Part shown: piece by piece, positions 1 to 7,921 of the stretch
How the letters are laid out: every line of letters begins with the position of its first letter
Numbering within the stretch: the first letter of the stretch is position 1
DNA from: a virus
Length of the DNA: 64,000 nucleotides
IMG/VR virus record: IMGVR_UViG_3300026165_000001
Coordinates: 1-64,000 of that record
Direction: 5' to 3' (one strand)
Notes under the pieces: generated by a model
The model's database searches: none
The model's input: only the letters and a program-made list of their open reading frames with translations
Told to the model about the DNA's origin: nothing
Made by a program: the position numbers and the translations under genes

Positions 1-694
1 CCGTGCCCGTGATCTCAATAGTCTTGCCATTGATCGTTCGGGCCATATCACCCAGCTTCTCGTTCATGAAGAACTTGATCAGCTTTTCATCTTCAGTAAC
101 AACTGTCGCAAGATGAATATGATGACGGGGGAGAAACTTGACGTCCATGACCCGGGCCACGACCTTGATACGTTGACGCAAATCACCAACGTAGCCGTTG
201 GCTTTATGGCTGGCATAAAACTCATCCATTTGGTCGCGCTTGTCGGCCATCCGACGGCTGTTGGGAAGGCTGACAATCATAGCCAGCTCTTTGTTAACGT
301 CAATCTCACCTTTGTCAAACATCCTGCTCAACTGGAGATTGTAGTCATTGATCAGGCCGTCACGGCCATGCTTGACAAGGTTATCGGCCATCTTGTCCAT
401 GAGCAAGACCTGGTCAAAGTAGCTGAAGATTTCCTGTGCCTTCTGTTCATCTTCTGATGTGGTTTCGACACGATAAAGTTCCACACCATCACCATTGGTC
501 TGTGGTTTGGCGCCGTGGCGAACCCGCAACGTGCGGAGAGCAACCGTGCGGTTGTCATCAACACGCTGATCAGTATCTTGATCGTAGTATCCCTGGTTGG
601 ACTTGATAAAGCCTTGTTCGCGATCAATCGCAACGGCGACAGCAAGTGCCTCCATCAGGGGATATTTTTCTTTTGTAGGGCGATATCCAATCAT
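1..694 (-). CDS. Hypothetical protein, 3' end beyond window
   Basis: The reading frame is open from an ATG at 694 to the window edge, giving at least 231 residues; the C-terminus lies outside. The start is supported by AAGGAAG placed 6 nt upstream, and a sigma70-like promoter lies at 733-762. The N-terminus reads MIGYRPTKEKYPLMEALAVA; the rest is charged and mostly soluble-looking, with no membrane segment or catalytic motif that I recognise. Because it follows an early-type promoter it is probably an early protein. I cannot name a function. Confidence 0.8.
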   Translation of the reverse strand, partial: MIGYRPTKEKYPLMEALAVAVAIDREQGFIKSNQGYYDQDTDQRVDDNRTVALRTLRVRHGAKPQTNGDGVELYRVETTSEDEQKAQEIFSYFDQVLLMDKMADNLVKHGRDGLINDYNLQLSRMFDKGEIDVNKELAMIVSLPNSRRMADKRDQMDEFYASHKANGYVGDLRQRIKVVARVMDVKFLPRHHIHLATVVTEDEKLIKFFMNEKLGDMARTINGKTIEITGT

Positions 695-732
695 CGGACT
701 TCCTTCTGATTTGTAATACTTCTAATGTTGTT

Positions 733-762
733 AGTATACTGCGAGACGCCCCGGGGCGTCAA
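733..762 (-). promoter_or_regulatory. Sigma70-like promoter with palindromic overlap
   Basis: On the minus strand TTGACG (757-762) and TATACT (733-738) are 18 bp apart, upstream of the gene starting at 694. A perfect 16-bp palindrome (GACGCCCC/GGGGCGTC, 745-760) covers part of the -35 and the spacer. It could be an operator, or a terminator hairpin for the small gene ending at 759, although no T-run follows it. Confidence 0.6.
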
Positions 763-872
763 GCAATTTTATCGTATTCAGGACGATGTTCTGCACCAAT
801 CTTCAGTGCATAGAGGTAACCAATTCCAAGCGCCAGAAGCGGGCAAGCTACCAAAACAATCAAGATATCCAT
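759..872 (-). CDS. Small membrane peptide (37 aa)
   Basis: This short frame starts with ATG at 872 behind AAAAAGGAA (about 5 nt spacing). It encodes 37 residues with one hydrophobic stretch (about residues 2-24) and a charged tail ending in EYDKIA, so it is predicted to be a single-pass inner-membrane peptide. It lies 19 nt downstream of the gene ending at 892 and is probably cotranscribed from the early promoter at 1220-1248. Function unknown; small early membrane peptides in phages often act on the host envelope or in superinfection exclusion, but nothing here shows that. Confidence 0.6.
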   Translation of the reverse strand: MDILIVLVACPLLALGIGYLYALKIGAEHRPEYDKIA

Positions 873-891
873 GTTAGTTCCTTTTTGAGGT

Positions 892-1194
892 TTAGTCGTT
901 GAACACAACAGCACTGAGACCTTGTCCCGGGCTGATGTAGTGAAAGGCGAGAATGTCCTCGCCACTTGCGTCACGCTCCACTTTCTGGAGCATGAACAGA
1001 CGAGTGTCGCCAGTGCGAGCACTGCGAATGTAGAAGCAGCCCATCTCGCGGATTTGGAGTTCGCTGACTTCGGCGAGGAACAGGTTCTTGCTCTTGTCGA
1101 AATCAAACTTTCGGCTGCTGATCGTTGCAGGCTGGCTAGACGCAGTATTGCAACCTGGAGTCAGTGCAGCGAGCATTTCAATTTTGGATGCCAT
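892..1194 (-). CDS. Hypothetical early protein (100 aa)
   Basis: The start is taken at ATG 1194 because AAAGGAG sits 6 nt before it; an in-frame ATG at 1200 directly abuts the Shine-Dalgarno and is less likely. The product is a small soluble protein with a strand-rich centre and no motif I recognise. Its promoter-leader cassette (1203-1248) is nearly identical to those upstream of the genes at 20379-20723 and 21540-21851, so the three are likely coregulated early genes. Confidence 0.7.
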   Translation of the reverse strand: MASKIEMLAALTPGCNTASSQPATISSRKFDFDKSKNLFLAEVSELQIREMGCFYIRSARTGDTRLFMLQKVERDASGEDILAFHYISPGQGLSAVVFND

Positions 1195-1202
1195 GTCCAT
1201 CT

Positions 1203-1248
1203 CCTTTGCTTACCTTACCAATATAAGCAAGGTAGCTTGGTTTGTCAA
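1203..1248 (-). promoter_or_regulatory. Early sigma70-like promoter with inverted repeat, copy 1
   Basis: TTGACA (1243-1248), a 17-bp spacer and TATATT (1220-1225) on the minus strand. The inverted repeat TTGCTTA-N11-TAAGCAA overlaps the -10, and AAAGGAG follows. The same arrangement with the same 11-bp gap recurs at 20733-20778 and 21859-21904. Confidence 0.85.
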
Positions 1249-1265
1249 CCACTCTTTCAACTTTT

Positions 1266-1502
1266 TTAGGAGTAGCGTTCCAAAATCATTGCAACCACGA
1301 TGAAGATCAACACGATAGCGATGATCCACAAGACAAAGTGGAAGAGAAGTATGAACGGCCAAAACAACATGTAGACGTAGACCAAGATGTTGCCCCACTG
1401 TGTTGCACTCACCGTCCAGGAAAAAATGCCTGGCGCGGCCAGCCAAATGCCAACAAGGTATCCGATGAGCAGATACATGATTGTTTGGATAAGGTTATCC
1501 AC
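1266..1502 (-). CDS. Small polytopic membrane protein
   Basis: A GTG start at 1502 is chosen because AAAGGA lies 7 nt upstream; longer frames would start inside the promoter. The 78-residue product is strongly hydrophobic, with one segment near residues 9-28 and a long Trp/Phe/Ile-rich stretch (about 36-75) that could form two helices. It is predicted to sit in the host inner membrane. A textbook promoter lies directly upstream. Function unknown; a holin or an exclusion protein are possibilities without specific support. Confidence 0.65.
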   Translation of the reverse strand: MDNLIQTIMYLLIGYLVGIWLAAPGIFSWTVSATQWGNILVYVYMLFWPFILLFHFVLWIIAIVLIFIVVAMILERYS

Positions 1503-1527
1503 GTTAGAATCCTTTATTTTCTGATTG

Positions 1528-1556
1528 ACTATACATGAACGACGCCAACATGTCAA
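1528..1556 (-). promoter_or_regulatory. Sigma70-like promoter
   Basis: TTGACA (1551-1556), 17-bp spacer, TATAGT (1528-1533) on the minus strand, 26 nt before the GTG of the membrane-protein gene at 1266-1502. It overlaps the last codons of uvsY. Confidence 0.8.
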
Positions 1557-2014
1557 TCTAGACTGATATCTTCCATGCCCGCCGTGCGAAGCTTGGTGAT
1601 ATTGTTAATTTGGAAGCTTTTGTTATCCAGTCCCTTCATGATGGCTAGATATTTGTTGCGGACGAGTGCAAACTCATTGACCAAGTGCTCCATGTCAATG
1701 TAGTCCTGGTCGCCTTCCGCAAACTTGTCAGCATCACGGCTGCTGAGTGCTTTGTTATAGTGCTCAAGATATTTGCGATACTTCTCACGATGTATCTTGC
1801 GAAGTTCGATGTTGAGATATTCCAAGATAGCATCAACCTCTTGTAACTGAGCAAAGCGATAAGCTACATCACCTGGTATACGTTTGCTGTTCGCTTCGAG
1901 GTTACCCGACAAGAATGTTTCCTTGCGGGCTTCCTCTAGCTCTTTTTCATAATAACTGATTGCAGGGACAATATTTGATAAGTTGTCCTTGACTTTGTTA
2001 TACCATCCAGACAT
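1553..2014 (-). CDS. uvsY: UvsY-like recombination mediator
   Basis: The 153-residue product resembles the UvsY of marine T4-like phages: a helical protein with the blocks IPGDVAYRFAQLQEVDAIL, ALSSRDADKF and VRNKYLAIMKGLD. UvsY loads UvsX recombinase onto gp32-coated single-stranded DNA during recombination-dependent replication. T4 UvsY is 137 residues, so the size fits. Its ATG overlaps the stop of the 83-residue gene before it (TAATG), and that gene follows uvsX, so the three form one operon with gp32 just upstream. The family call rests on remembered conserved blocks and on position. Confidence 0.85.
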   Translation of the reverse strand: MSGWYNKVKDNLSNIVPAISYYEKELEEARKETFLSGNLEANSKRIPGDVAYRFAQLQEVDAILEYLNIELRKIHREKYRKYLEHYNKALSSRDADKFAEGDQDYIDMEHLVNEFALVRNKYLAIMKGLDNKSFQINNITKLRTAGMEDISLD

Positions 2015-2265
2015 TATTCATCCCAGTCTTCGTGGTCTTGATCCTCAATCATATTTTCCTGAACATATGTTCGCAGTGCCTTGTCAAATGTATCACAGAC
2101 TCCATATAGTTCTGGCCCGGCGACACTGAGATCAACAAGGCCCGCCTCGTCAATAGACGTAATAAAGTGTTCCGCTGCGCTGCGTTGATCTTTGACTGGC
2201 ACATAGGTTTTTATGCCAGACCAAAGTTCAACTAGAGCAACCACTTCAGTAGTGTGTAGACTCAT
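2014..2265 (-). CDS. Conserved hypothetical between uvsX and uvsY
   Basis: An 83-residue acidic protein with Shine-Dalgarno GAGGAA upstream of ATG 2265. Motifs such as IKTYVPVKDQRSAAEHF and ELYGVCDTFDKALRTY are, as I recall, kept in a small gene at the same spot in marine T4-like phages. It ends in an acidic tail (EDQDHEDWDE). No enzymatic motif is seen. Its place between the recombinase and its mediator, with stop-start overlap to uvsY, suggests a role in replication or recombination. A perfect late octamer lies 21 nt before the ATG. Confidence 0.7.
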   Translation of the reverse strand: MSLHTTEVVALVELWSGIKTYVPVKDQRSAAEHFITSIDEAGLVDLSVAGPELYGVCDTFDKALRTYVQENMIEDQDHEDWDE

Positions 2266-2286
2266 GTTTATTCCTCATTTCGGGTC

Positions 2287-2294
2287 TATTTATA
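2287..2294 (-). promoter_or_regulatory. Late promoter octamer TATAAATA
   Basis: Perfect T4 late consensus TATAAATA on the minus strand, 21 nt before the ATG at 2265. It would give late transcription of the 83-residue gene and uvsY. Confidence 0.6.
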
Positions 2295-2296
2295 TT

Positions 2297-3388
2297 TTAT
2301 GATTCTGTTGATTGATCTTCAAACTCTTGATCATCATCGTCTTCCAACTTGATTTCATGTTGGTCGAATTCTTCCATGATCACATCCAAGCAACTGTTAG
2401 TATTGGCTTCCCAATGCTTACGGAATTCCTTGGTGACTTCACCAGTGGCTGGGCTAATATATTCCAGCTTGTTACCAGTTTTCTTGAGCAAGTCATGTGC
2501 TTCAAAGAAATCAACAAGGCCGCTGTATGGATCCATGCCAGTGTCCCAAGGTATCCTGACTTGAACACTTTCAAATGGTTTGCTGTAACGGCTTTTGACA
2601 ACCTTACAGGCTGCGCGGATGCCGTGAACTTTGCTTGTCTTGTTGCCTTCAGCGTCTTCTTTGAGTTTGAGCTTCTTGATAGCAACCACAATACTAGCTG
2701 CATAAATCATGCCACTACCACCTGAGATCTTGTCATCTGGATCAAACATGTCCTGACTTGCATATGTATGGTTTGTGCACACCATGCCGATGTTAAGATC
2801 ACCAAACATATTGACACAGTTAGTAACAAGTGCTTTTAGTTGGCGTGCTTTGCGACCCATGTCACCTTTCATGTCACCTTTTTCAAACTGATTGATGTCG
2901 GTTGGTGTGAGCAACATTCCCAAACTGTCTACTACAAATAGAATCTTGGGTCGGTCTTCGTCTTCGACTCCTCCATATTCAGCGCGGTAATCCTTAACAA
3001 AATCACTGATAACTTTCGCAACATCATCAATCATGGCCATGTTAAGCTTGAGCAGCTTGTTTTCGTCAGTGTCCACGCCAAGGGCATGTAGCCAGCTTTC
3101 ATCCAATGCGTTTTCACTATCAATCAACACGACATAAATGCCTTGCTCTTGTGCGTGACGCACTAGATTACCAGCCGCAATAAAGCTCTTGCCAGCGCCG
3201 CTTTCACCTGCAAGCATTGTGACCTTGCCGAGAGGAACGCCTTTATGGAAATCATTGCTGATGAGTTTGTTAAGTGTGTAATTACCTGTTGAAATCCAGG
3301 TGTTTGGGTCACGGAAGCCTACACTCAGTCCCGTAACGCTTTTCGTAATCGATTTTCTAAATTTGCTTACATCAAATGCTCGTGCCAT
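2297..3388 (-). CDS. uvsX: UvsX RecA-like recombinase
   Basis: A 363-residue RecA/RAD51-family strand-exchange ATPase. The Walker A motif GESGAGKS is at residues 61-68 and a Walker B-like hydrophobic strand (ILFVVDSLG) lies near residue 150. It catalyses homologous pairing on gp32-covered DNA for recombination-primed replication and repair. T4 UvsX is about 390 residues. The start is set at ATG 3388, with GAGGAG 7 nt upstream; an upstream in-frame ATG lacks this. The C-terminus is acidic (DDDDQEFEDQ), as in UvsX/RecA. It lies between gp32 and uvsY. Confidence 0.95.
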   Translation of the reverse strand: MARAFDVSKFRKSITKSVTGLSVGFRDPNTWISTGNYTLNKLISNDFHKGVPLGKVTMLAGESGAGKSFIAAGNLVRHAQEQGIYVVLIDSENALDESWLHALGVDTDENKLLKLNMAMIDDVAKVISDFVKDYRAEYGGVEDEDRPKILFVVDSLGMLLTPTDINQFEKGDMKGDMGRKARQLKALVTNCVNMFGDLNIGMVCTNHTYASQDMFDPDDKISGGSGMIYAASIVVAIKKLKLKEDAEGNKTSKVHGIRAACKVVKSRYSKPFESVQVRIPWDTGMDPYSGLVDFFEAHDLLKKTGNKLEYISPATGEVTKEFRKHWEANTNSCLDVIMEEFDQHEIKLEDDDDQEFEDQSTES

Positions 3389-3412
3389 GTATTTCTCCTC
3401 AGTTGGCAAAAT

Positions 3413-3434
3413 GGACGGGCCTAATGGCCCGTCC
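3413..3434 (-). terminator. Hairpin terminator after gene 32
   Basis: GGACGGGCC / GGCCCGTCC form a 9-bp stem with loop ATTA on the minus strand, followed by ATTTTG, between the gp32 stop and uvsX. It is likely a partial terminator or mRNA-stabilising hairpin. Confidence 0.6.
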
Positions 3435-3451
3435 TGGGTTTGAGTGTGAAA

Positions 3452-4456
3452 TTAACCGGCCTCTTTACGAGCTCGGATGGCTGCGAGAATATCCTTCGCA
3501 TCCTTGCCTCCGCCAGAAGATTCTTCTGGAGTTTCCACAGGTGCTGTTGCCGCTGTGGCCTCCTCTGAATCTTCGGCTCGGGTCTCCACGCTTTTAGCCG
3601 CGGCAGGTTCGGCTTTGGGCGTAGAGGCTTTTGCGGCACGGTCGCTTGCTCCGCTATTGGGTGCATCCATGCCGTATGGACGGTAATAGTCTGCGAAACG
3701 TTCTGGGTCGTAGAGCTCTCCGTCAACGCTTGCTTCAAACATCTGGAAGATGATGTTTAGATCTTCTTCTGTTGGACGCTTGGGCAAGAAATCATTCAGG
3801 CTGAACAGTCCATGCTCTGTGATAGCATCACGCTCATCCTGATCTAGGCTACGTTCCTTACGTGCCCAGTTGCTTGTAGTGTAATCAGCATACTGACCCT
3901 TCTTGGTCTTTGTGATGCGGAAGTCAACACCTTGATCATAATCAGTTGGAAGATGATCGCCAAAGTCTGGATCCATTAGAGCACTCTTGATAATGTTATG
4001 GATCTGTGTGCTAATGACAAAACGACGGATGGGATTTTCCGGTGTTTCTTCTTCAGTGAATGCACTGTTAACGACCAAACCTTGGTATAGATAACTGCGC
4101 TTCTTCCAATACTTGCGAGCCATGTCTTCCATGCTGGGGTCCTTGAACCAAGGACGAATCTCTTCGTGGACAGGGCACTTCATGCCACTCCACATCTCAA
4201 CACAAGGAACCTTGATAGTGACAGGCTTTGCTTCGTCCTGTCCTTTGATTCCACTGAATGTGAGATTGATCATCTGACGTTCGCGCCAGAAGAAATCGTT
4301 ATCGTCATCTCCATCTGGGAGGAAACGAATCACGCTTGTTTCATTTTCCGGGGTGTTCCAGTGTGGGTATATCTGGTTATCGCCACCAAATTTTTTCCCA
4401 CCTTTACTCTGCTCCTGCTCGAGCAGTTTCGCACGAATTTCTGCGAGTGTTGACAT
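3452..4456 (-). CDS. 32: gp32 single-stranded DNA-binding protein
   Basis: A 334-residue homologue of T4 gp32, which coats single-stranded DNA and organises the replisome. The N-terminal basic LAST-like region (about 1-25) should drive cooperativity. The core has the zinc-ligand region VPCVEMWSGMKCPVHEEI, with Cys85, Cys94 and His97. The C-terminal third is an Ala/Glu/Pro-rich acidic linker of the kind used for partner binding, ending in a short mixed-charge helix. T4 gp32 is 301 residues. ATG 4456 has GGAG 7 nt upstream. It has its own sigma70-like promoter (4544-4572) and a late octamer at 4598-4605, fitting expression throughout infection. Confidence 0.93.
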   Translation of the reverse strand: MSTLAEIRAKLLEQEQSKGGKKFGGDNQIYPHWNTPENETSVIRFLPDGDDDNDFFWRERQMINLTFSGIKGQDEAKPVTIKVPCVEMWSGMKCPVHEEIRPWFKDPSMEDMARKYWKKRSYLYQGLVVNSAFTEEETPENPIRRFVISTQIHNIIKSALMDPDFGDHLPTDYDQGVDFRITKTKKGQYADYTTSNWARKERSLDQDERDAITEHGLFSLNDFLPKRPTEEDLNIIFQMFEASVDGELYDPERFADYYRPYGMDAPNSGASDRAAKASTPKAEPAAAKSVETRAEDSEEATAATAPVETPEESSGGGKDAKDILAAIRARKEAG

Positions 4457-4543
4457 TGTATTTCTCCTATATTAGCCTATGTTTGTTACCGGTAATCCGG
4501 CTCATGTTAGTTTCGAGACAAGCAAGTTAAAGCTAACTCCTTG

Positions 4544-4572
4544 AATATACACAAAAAACCACTGAGTGTCAA
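4544..4572 (-). promoter_or_regulatory. Sigma70-like promoter of gene 32
   Basis: TTGACA (4567-4572), 17-bp spacer, TATATT (4544-4549), minus strand. It leaves an untranslated leader of about 80 nt before the gp32 ATG, which could hold the autogenous control site known for T4 gene 32; I see no clear pseudoknot. Confidence 0.85.
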
Positions 4573-4597
4573 TAACTCTTTGATTTCCGTGCACATT

Positions 4598-4605
4598 TAT
4601 TTATC
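4598..4605 (-). promoter_or_regulatory. Late promoter octamer GATAAATA
   Basis: Minus-strand GATAAATA at the end of the preceding gene, about 140 nt upstream of gene 32. It gives gene 32 a possible second, late promoter. Confidence 0.45.
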
Positions 4606-5263
4606 AGAAAAATCCTGCGAACTTAGGATGAGACTTGATAATCTCAAACTTTTTAGCATTCAATCTATCATGAATTTTGTCAGCACGGATCTCTAGTAGG
4701 TATTGATCTAGCGGTTCAATATTGGTCTTGACTGGTCCTTGCCATGCATCCATTGCATTAGGCATATCGCGAATTTGCTGTTTGATTTTTTCAGCGGCTT
4801 CTTTCTGACCACGATATAATAGTTCATCATATTTGTCCCAGAGTGCATCTCTTTCGTCATTATAATCTTCAATGAATTGATGAAGGCTTTTGTAAATCTT
4901 ACCAAGCACGACAAATTCTTCACGTTCACGTTTGTGATGTTGTCCTCTTGATTTAGCGTTAGCATAGCCCCAGTTGAAAGGTATAATCTTGTAACGTTGT
5001 GACAGTTTTGTTTGATCTATAACATAAACGATATCTGCCCAATGCTTGGCATAATTGATGTCGCGTGTAAGGCTAACACCTTTGAGCCAAAAGCTATCTT
5101 TATATTCAGGATGATCGTCTTTCAATCGTCTACCACCAGGCCAGAATCTCTGAGTTGTTCTACCTTCGATTCGATTTTCTTTTAGTTGCTTTGCTGCATG
5201 ATCGAAACGCACCCCATGATATAGGGGTGCGTCTCTGCCTTCAGTTATTTGATGTAGTCTCAT
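4604..5263 (-). CDS. Putative ADP-ribosyltransferase-like, capsid-tagged protein
   Basis: A 219-residue protein with the outline of an ADP-ribosyltransferase: PLYHGVRF near residue 13 (NAD-site strand), GVSLTRD at 62-68 in the place of the STS motif, and EREEF at 113-117 as a possible ExE catalytic loop. The N-terminus MRLHQITE then G matches the T4 capsid-targeting pattern ending in IxE that gp21 cleaves. T4 Alt is an ART packaged in this way and injected to modify host RNA polymerase, so this may be a compact Alt-like effector. The ATG overlaps the stop of the 885-residue gene (ATGA) and lacks a strong Shine-Dalgarno. The fold call is by motif only. Confidence 0.5.
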   Translation of the reverse strand: MRLHQITEGRDAPLYHGVRFDHAAKQLKENRIEGRTTQRFWPGGRRLKDDHPEYKDSFWLKGVSLTRDINYAKHWADIVYVIDQTKLSQRYKIIPFNWGYANAKSRGQHHKREREEFVVLGKIYKSLHQFIEDYNDERDALWDKYDELLYRGQKEAAEKIKQQIRDMPNAMDAWQGPVKTNIEPLDQYLLEIRADKIHDRLNAKKFEIIKSHPKFAGFF

Positions 5264-7917
5264 GCGCCGAAGAGTTTGCGAGTATCACTGTAACGGTTCA
5301 AAGTCTCGTTGATAGCATCAAGCTCAGTCTCGTAAACATTTTCACTATCAGACTCAAGCTGTTGCTCGTCAACTTGACCGGCGCGCTTGATAACGTTGAT
5401 TGCCTGCATGGCCATGTTGATGTATTTTCCACCAAGATCATGAACTGCATCTGATACTTTCATCATCATGTTGCTGAGTTCATCATCCTTGACGGCTGGC
5501 GCCAAAAAGTCTACCATTGCTGCGACTTCAGTTGCTGGGTCGTTGAATCTCTGGTTGGTTGGTGATTCTGGATCATCAAAATCAACCTCACGATTGAAGT
5601 AAATGTCGTCTTTGTTTTTCATTACATAACGCGCAAGTGATACAACCTGCTGCTCTAGTTCTTGACGATTGCGGTATGTTTCAATAACCCGTGCAACATA
5701 AGGAAGACTGTCTGCGATGCTTTCATCAAAATATGTCATTGTGGTTTCACTTTTGAGTTCGTCAATACGCTCTTGCGGCACTTCGCTTTTTTCCGTTGTG
5801 AAGCTTTCCAGTTGTGTCTTGTAACCAGTTGGGTTAGCCATCTTCTTGAGGTTATTGCGCAAACCACTGATACGTGATGTGATTTCTTCGCCTATCTGTT
5901 GGTCTTCAAAAAAGTCATTTCGACGATTTTTACGATTGAACTTCTTGAGCTGATTGAGCTCTTCCATTGTTTCGTAAATGTGCTGTCCAAAGTCATCAAA
6001 CGGCGTACCGCCTTCCTTAACATGGCGGGCCATGGCTTTTGCAGCGGTGATATTGTTGCTTGGAAACTTGAAACGTTCGCCTTCACTATTTTCAATGAAG
6101 ATGCTTTCGATCTGCCGTGTTCTTGCGCCACGCTTTTCTTCATCTACATTGCGCTTATGACGAACAATGAGACGAGCGTCTCCTAGTTCGTTAACGCTTT
6201 TACGTGCTGATCCGTGCCAGCCGCTGAAGCCCTCACTAACTGATTCAGGCAACTTGCCAACTGGTCTGGCTGTAGGATCAACCCCATCAAGATCTCGTTT
6301 TTTCTTAAATCTTCGTGTAAACCCTCTGTTTTCTGCACGATCTGCATCTGATCCGGGTCCTTTTACATCTCTTATTCGTTTATCAAAATTCATGTATGTT
6401 TTCTGATCAGCCTTGTATCGTTTTTGCCTTAGCTTATCGCCGGCGTCAACTCCATGATTATATGGTGCTGTTGAACCTTTTGTTTTCAATACCTGAGCAG
6501 CACGTTTTTGTGATCTCTCATCTTGATCTTTCGGATCGCCCCTGCGGATACGACCAGCAGTAGCTGGATATGAACCGGCATGAGGATTATTTCTCCATAC
6601 AGGATCCGTAATTGCACCTTGCTTCATAGCTTTCTGTCGTGGTGTCAATTCATTTAATTGATCTGTCTCATCAACACGGTCTGGTGCATTTTCAGGATCA
6701 CCTGTCTTAGCAAACCTTTTGGCGTGAACATGGTCTTTGAATGTTTTCATCGTGCCTTCTTGGTTTTTTGCCCACCAGCCGCCATCCTTCAATTTCTTTA
6801 CAGTGCCTTCGGCTTGTGCACCACCCCAACTTGATTCTTTAGTCATAACCTTAACCCTCTTATTGTTTTTTGCGTCGCGGATTTCACAATTCTGGCCTGG
6901 TTTAATATCTTCCATTTTCACATTCTCCTTGACCCGTGATGGATCTGGTTGTCCATCATGAATCATTTCATAGTAGGATAGGATTGCATCATAATTTGGC
7001 TTGAACAAAAGACGATCTGAAAAACTAAGTTCTTCATTTTCCTTCCACTTCTTTTTAATTGTTGCACGAGTGATTGGCTCACCTTTATGTTCCTTATAGA
7101 GCTCTGCCGCCCAAGTCTTGGGATTTCCAATACTTGCTTTTCCTTTGAAATATACCTGCCAGCTTGGATGAATAGCCGAACCACCCTTTAGATCAAATGA
7201 TTGCTGAGTGCCTGTGTGTTCTTTAACCATGATCTGCATCTTCTTTCCATTTGTAGTATTGCGAATCTCACAGTGCTTGCCTGGCTTGACATCCTGCGTT
7301 GCTTCCCATTCTCCATCGCGAATCTTTTTCATGACTGCTGCTCGCGTCATCTCTCGTGCTTCATTTACTGATTCATCTACAGGAATCAATGTGTTTAACG
7401 GGCGGCGCATTGTTCTTCCTTTGTCATCTTTCCCGTCAGCAAATGTTTTCATTTTACCCATATATTCAACGCGGTCAAAACCAGTGATTGTCATTACATT
7501 GCTGCTACTTTTGCTTGGAAGAACACGTTGTCCTACTTTGAATTTTCCACCCAGCGGTTTTGCTGCTTCTTCTACCTTGTTTTTTGCCATGTATGCGAAA
7601 TCCTTGGGTCCAATTGATTTGCCAAATGTCTTAACTGTGTATTCAATAATATAACGATTGGCTAGGTTACGTAGTCCCTTGAGCATTGCTGCGATGTCCT
7701 TGGGTTCTGTGTCCTTGGACAAATTAACAACAATTTCATTAGATGATTCATCAGCAACAAAGTTAACCATCATCTGGATATCCTTAGCATAGAAGCGGCG
7801 GGCTTCAGATGGATCTACAACCTTTTTGCCGCTTTCTGTGAACAATACAATATCGTGACCAAAACCCTTAATGATTTTGAATATCTGTTCTGAAATATGC
7901 TCAATTGAACTTGCCAT
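5260..7917 (-). CDS. Large modular virion-associated protein (885 aa)
   Basis: Residues 1-115 form a compact domain with the block EARRFYAKDI; I recall similar sequence in marine T4-like phages but no known role. Then come small beta modules: FKVGQRVLPSKSSSNVMTI, and a duplicated unit (PGKHCEIRN...MVKE and PGQNCEIRD...MTKE), KOW-like in look. The middle is basic and repeat-like (Arg/Lys/Asp), and the C-terminal 300 residues are helical and acidic. There is no membrane segment. It sits among virion and packaging genes, so a structural or injected role is likely. The ATG follows a late octamer by exactly 5 nt with no Shine-Dalgarno, suggesting a leaderless late mRNA. Confidence 0.7.
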   Translation of the reverse strand: MASSIEHISEQIFKIIKGFGHDIVLFTESGKKVVDPSEARRFYAKDIQMMVNFVADESSNEIVVNLSKDTEPKDIAAMLKGLRNLANRYIIEYTVKTFGKSIGPKDFAYMAKNKVEEAAKPLGGKFKVGQRVLPSKSSSNVMTITGFDRVEYMGKMKTFADGKDDKGRTMRRPLNTLIPVDESVNEAREMTRAAVMKKIRDGEWEATQDVKPGKHCEIRNTTNGKKMQIMVKEHTGTQQSFDLKGGSAIHPSWQVYFKGKASIGNPKTWAAELYKEHKGEPITRATIKKKWKENEELSFSDRLLFKPNYDAILSYYEMIHDGQPDPSRVKENVKMEDIKPGQNCEIRDAKNNKRVKVMTKESSWGGAQAEGTVKKLKDGGWWAKNQEGTMKTFKDHVHAKRFAKTGDPENAPDRVDETDQLNELTPRQKAMKQGAITDPVWRNNPHAGSYPATAGRIRRGDPKDQDERSQKRAAQVLKTKGSTAPYNHGVDAGDKLRQKRYKADQKTYMNFDKRIRDVKGPGSDADRAENRGFTRRFKKKRDLDGVDPTARPVGKLPESVSEGFSGWHGSARKSVNELGDARLIVRHKRNVDEEKRGARTRQIESIFIENSEGERFKFPSNNITAAKAMARHVKEGGTPFDDFGQHIYETMEELNQLKKFNRKNRRNDFFEDQQIGEEITSRISGLRNNLKKMANPTGYKTQLESFTTEKSEVPQERIDELKSETTMTYFDESIADSLPYVARVIETYRNRQELEQQVVSLARYVMKNKDDIYFNREVDFDDPESPTNQRFNDPATEVAAMVDFLAPAVKDDELSNMMMKVSDAVHDLGGKYINMAMQAINVIKRAGQVDEQQLESDSENVYETELDAINETLNRYSDTRKLFGA

Positions 7918-7921
7918 ACTG

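Noticed and set aside
113-645. Overlapping open frames on both strands at the left edge
   Set aside because: They are shadows of the minus-strand gene that runs from 694 off the window, which has a promoter and a ribosome site.
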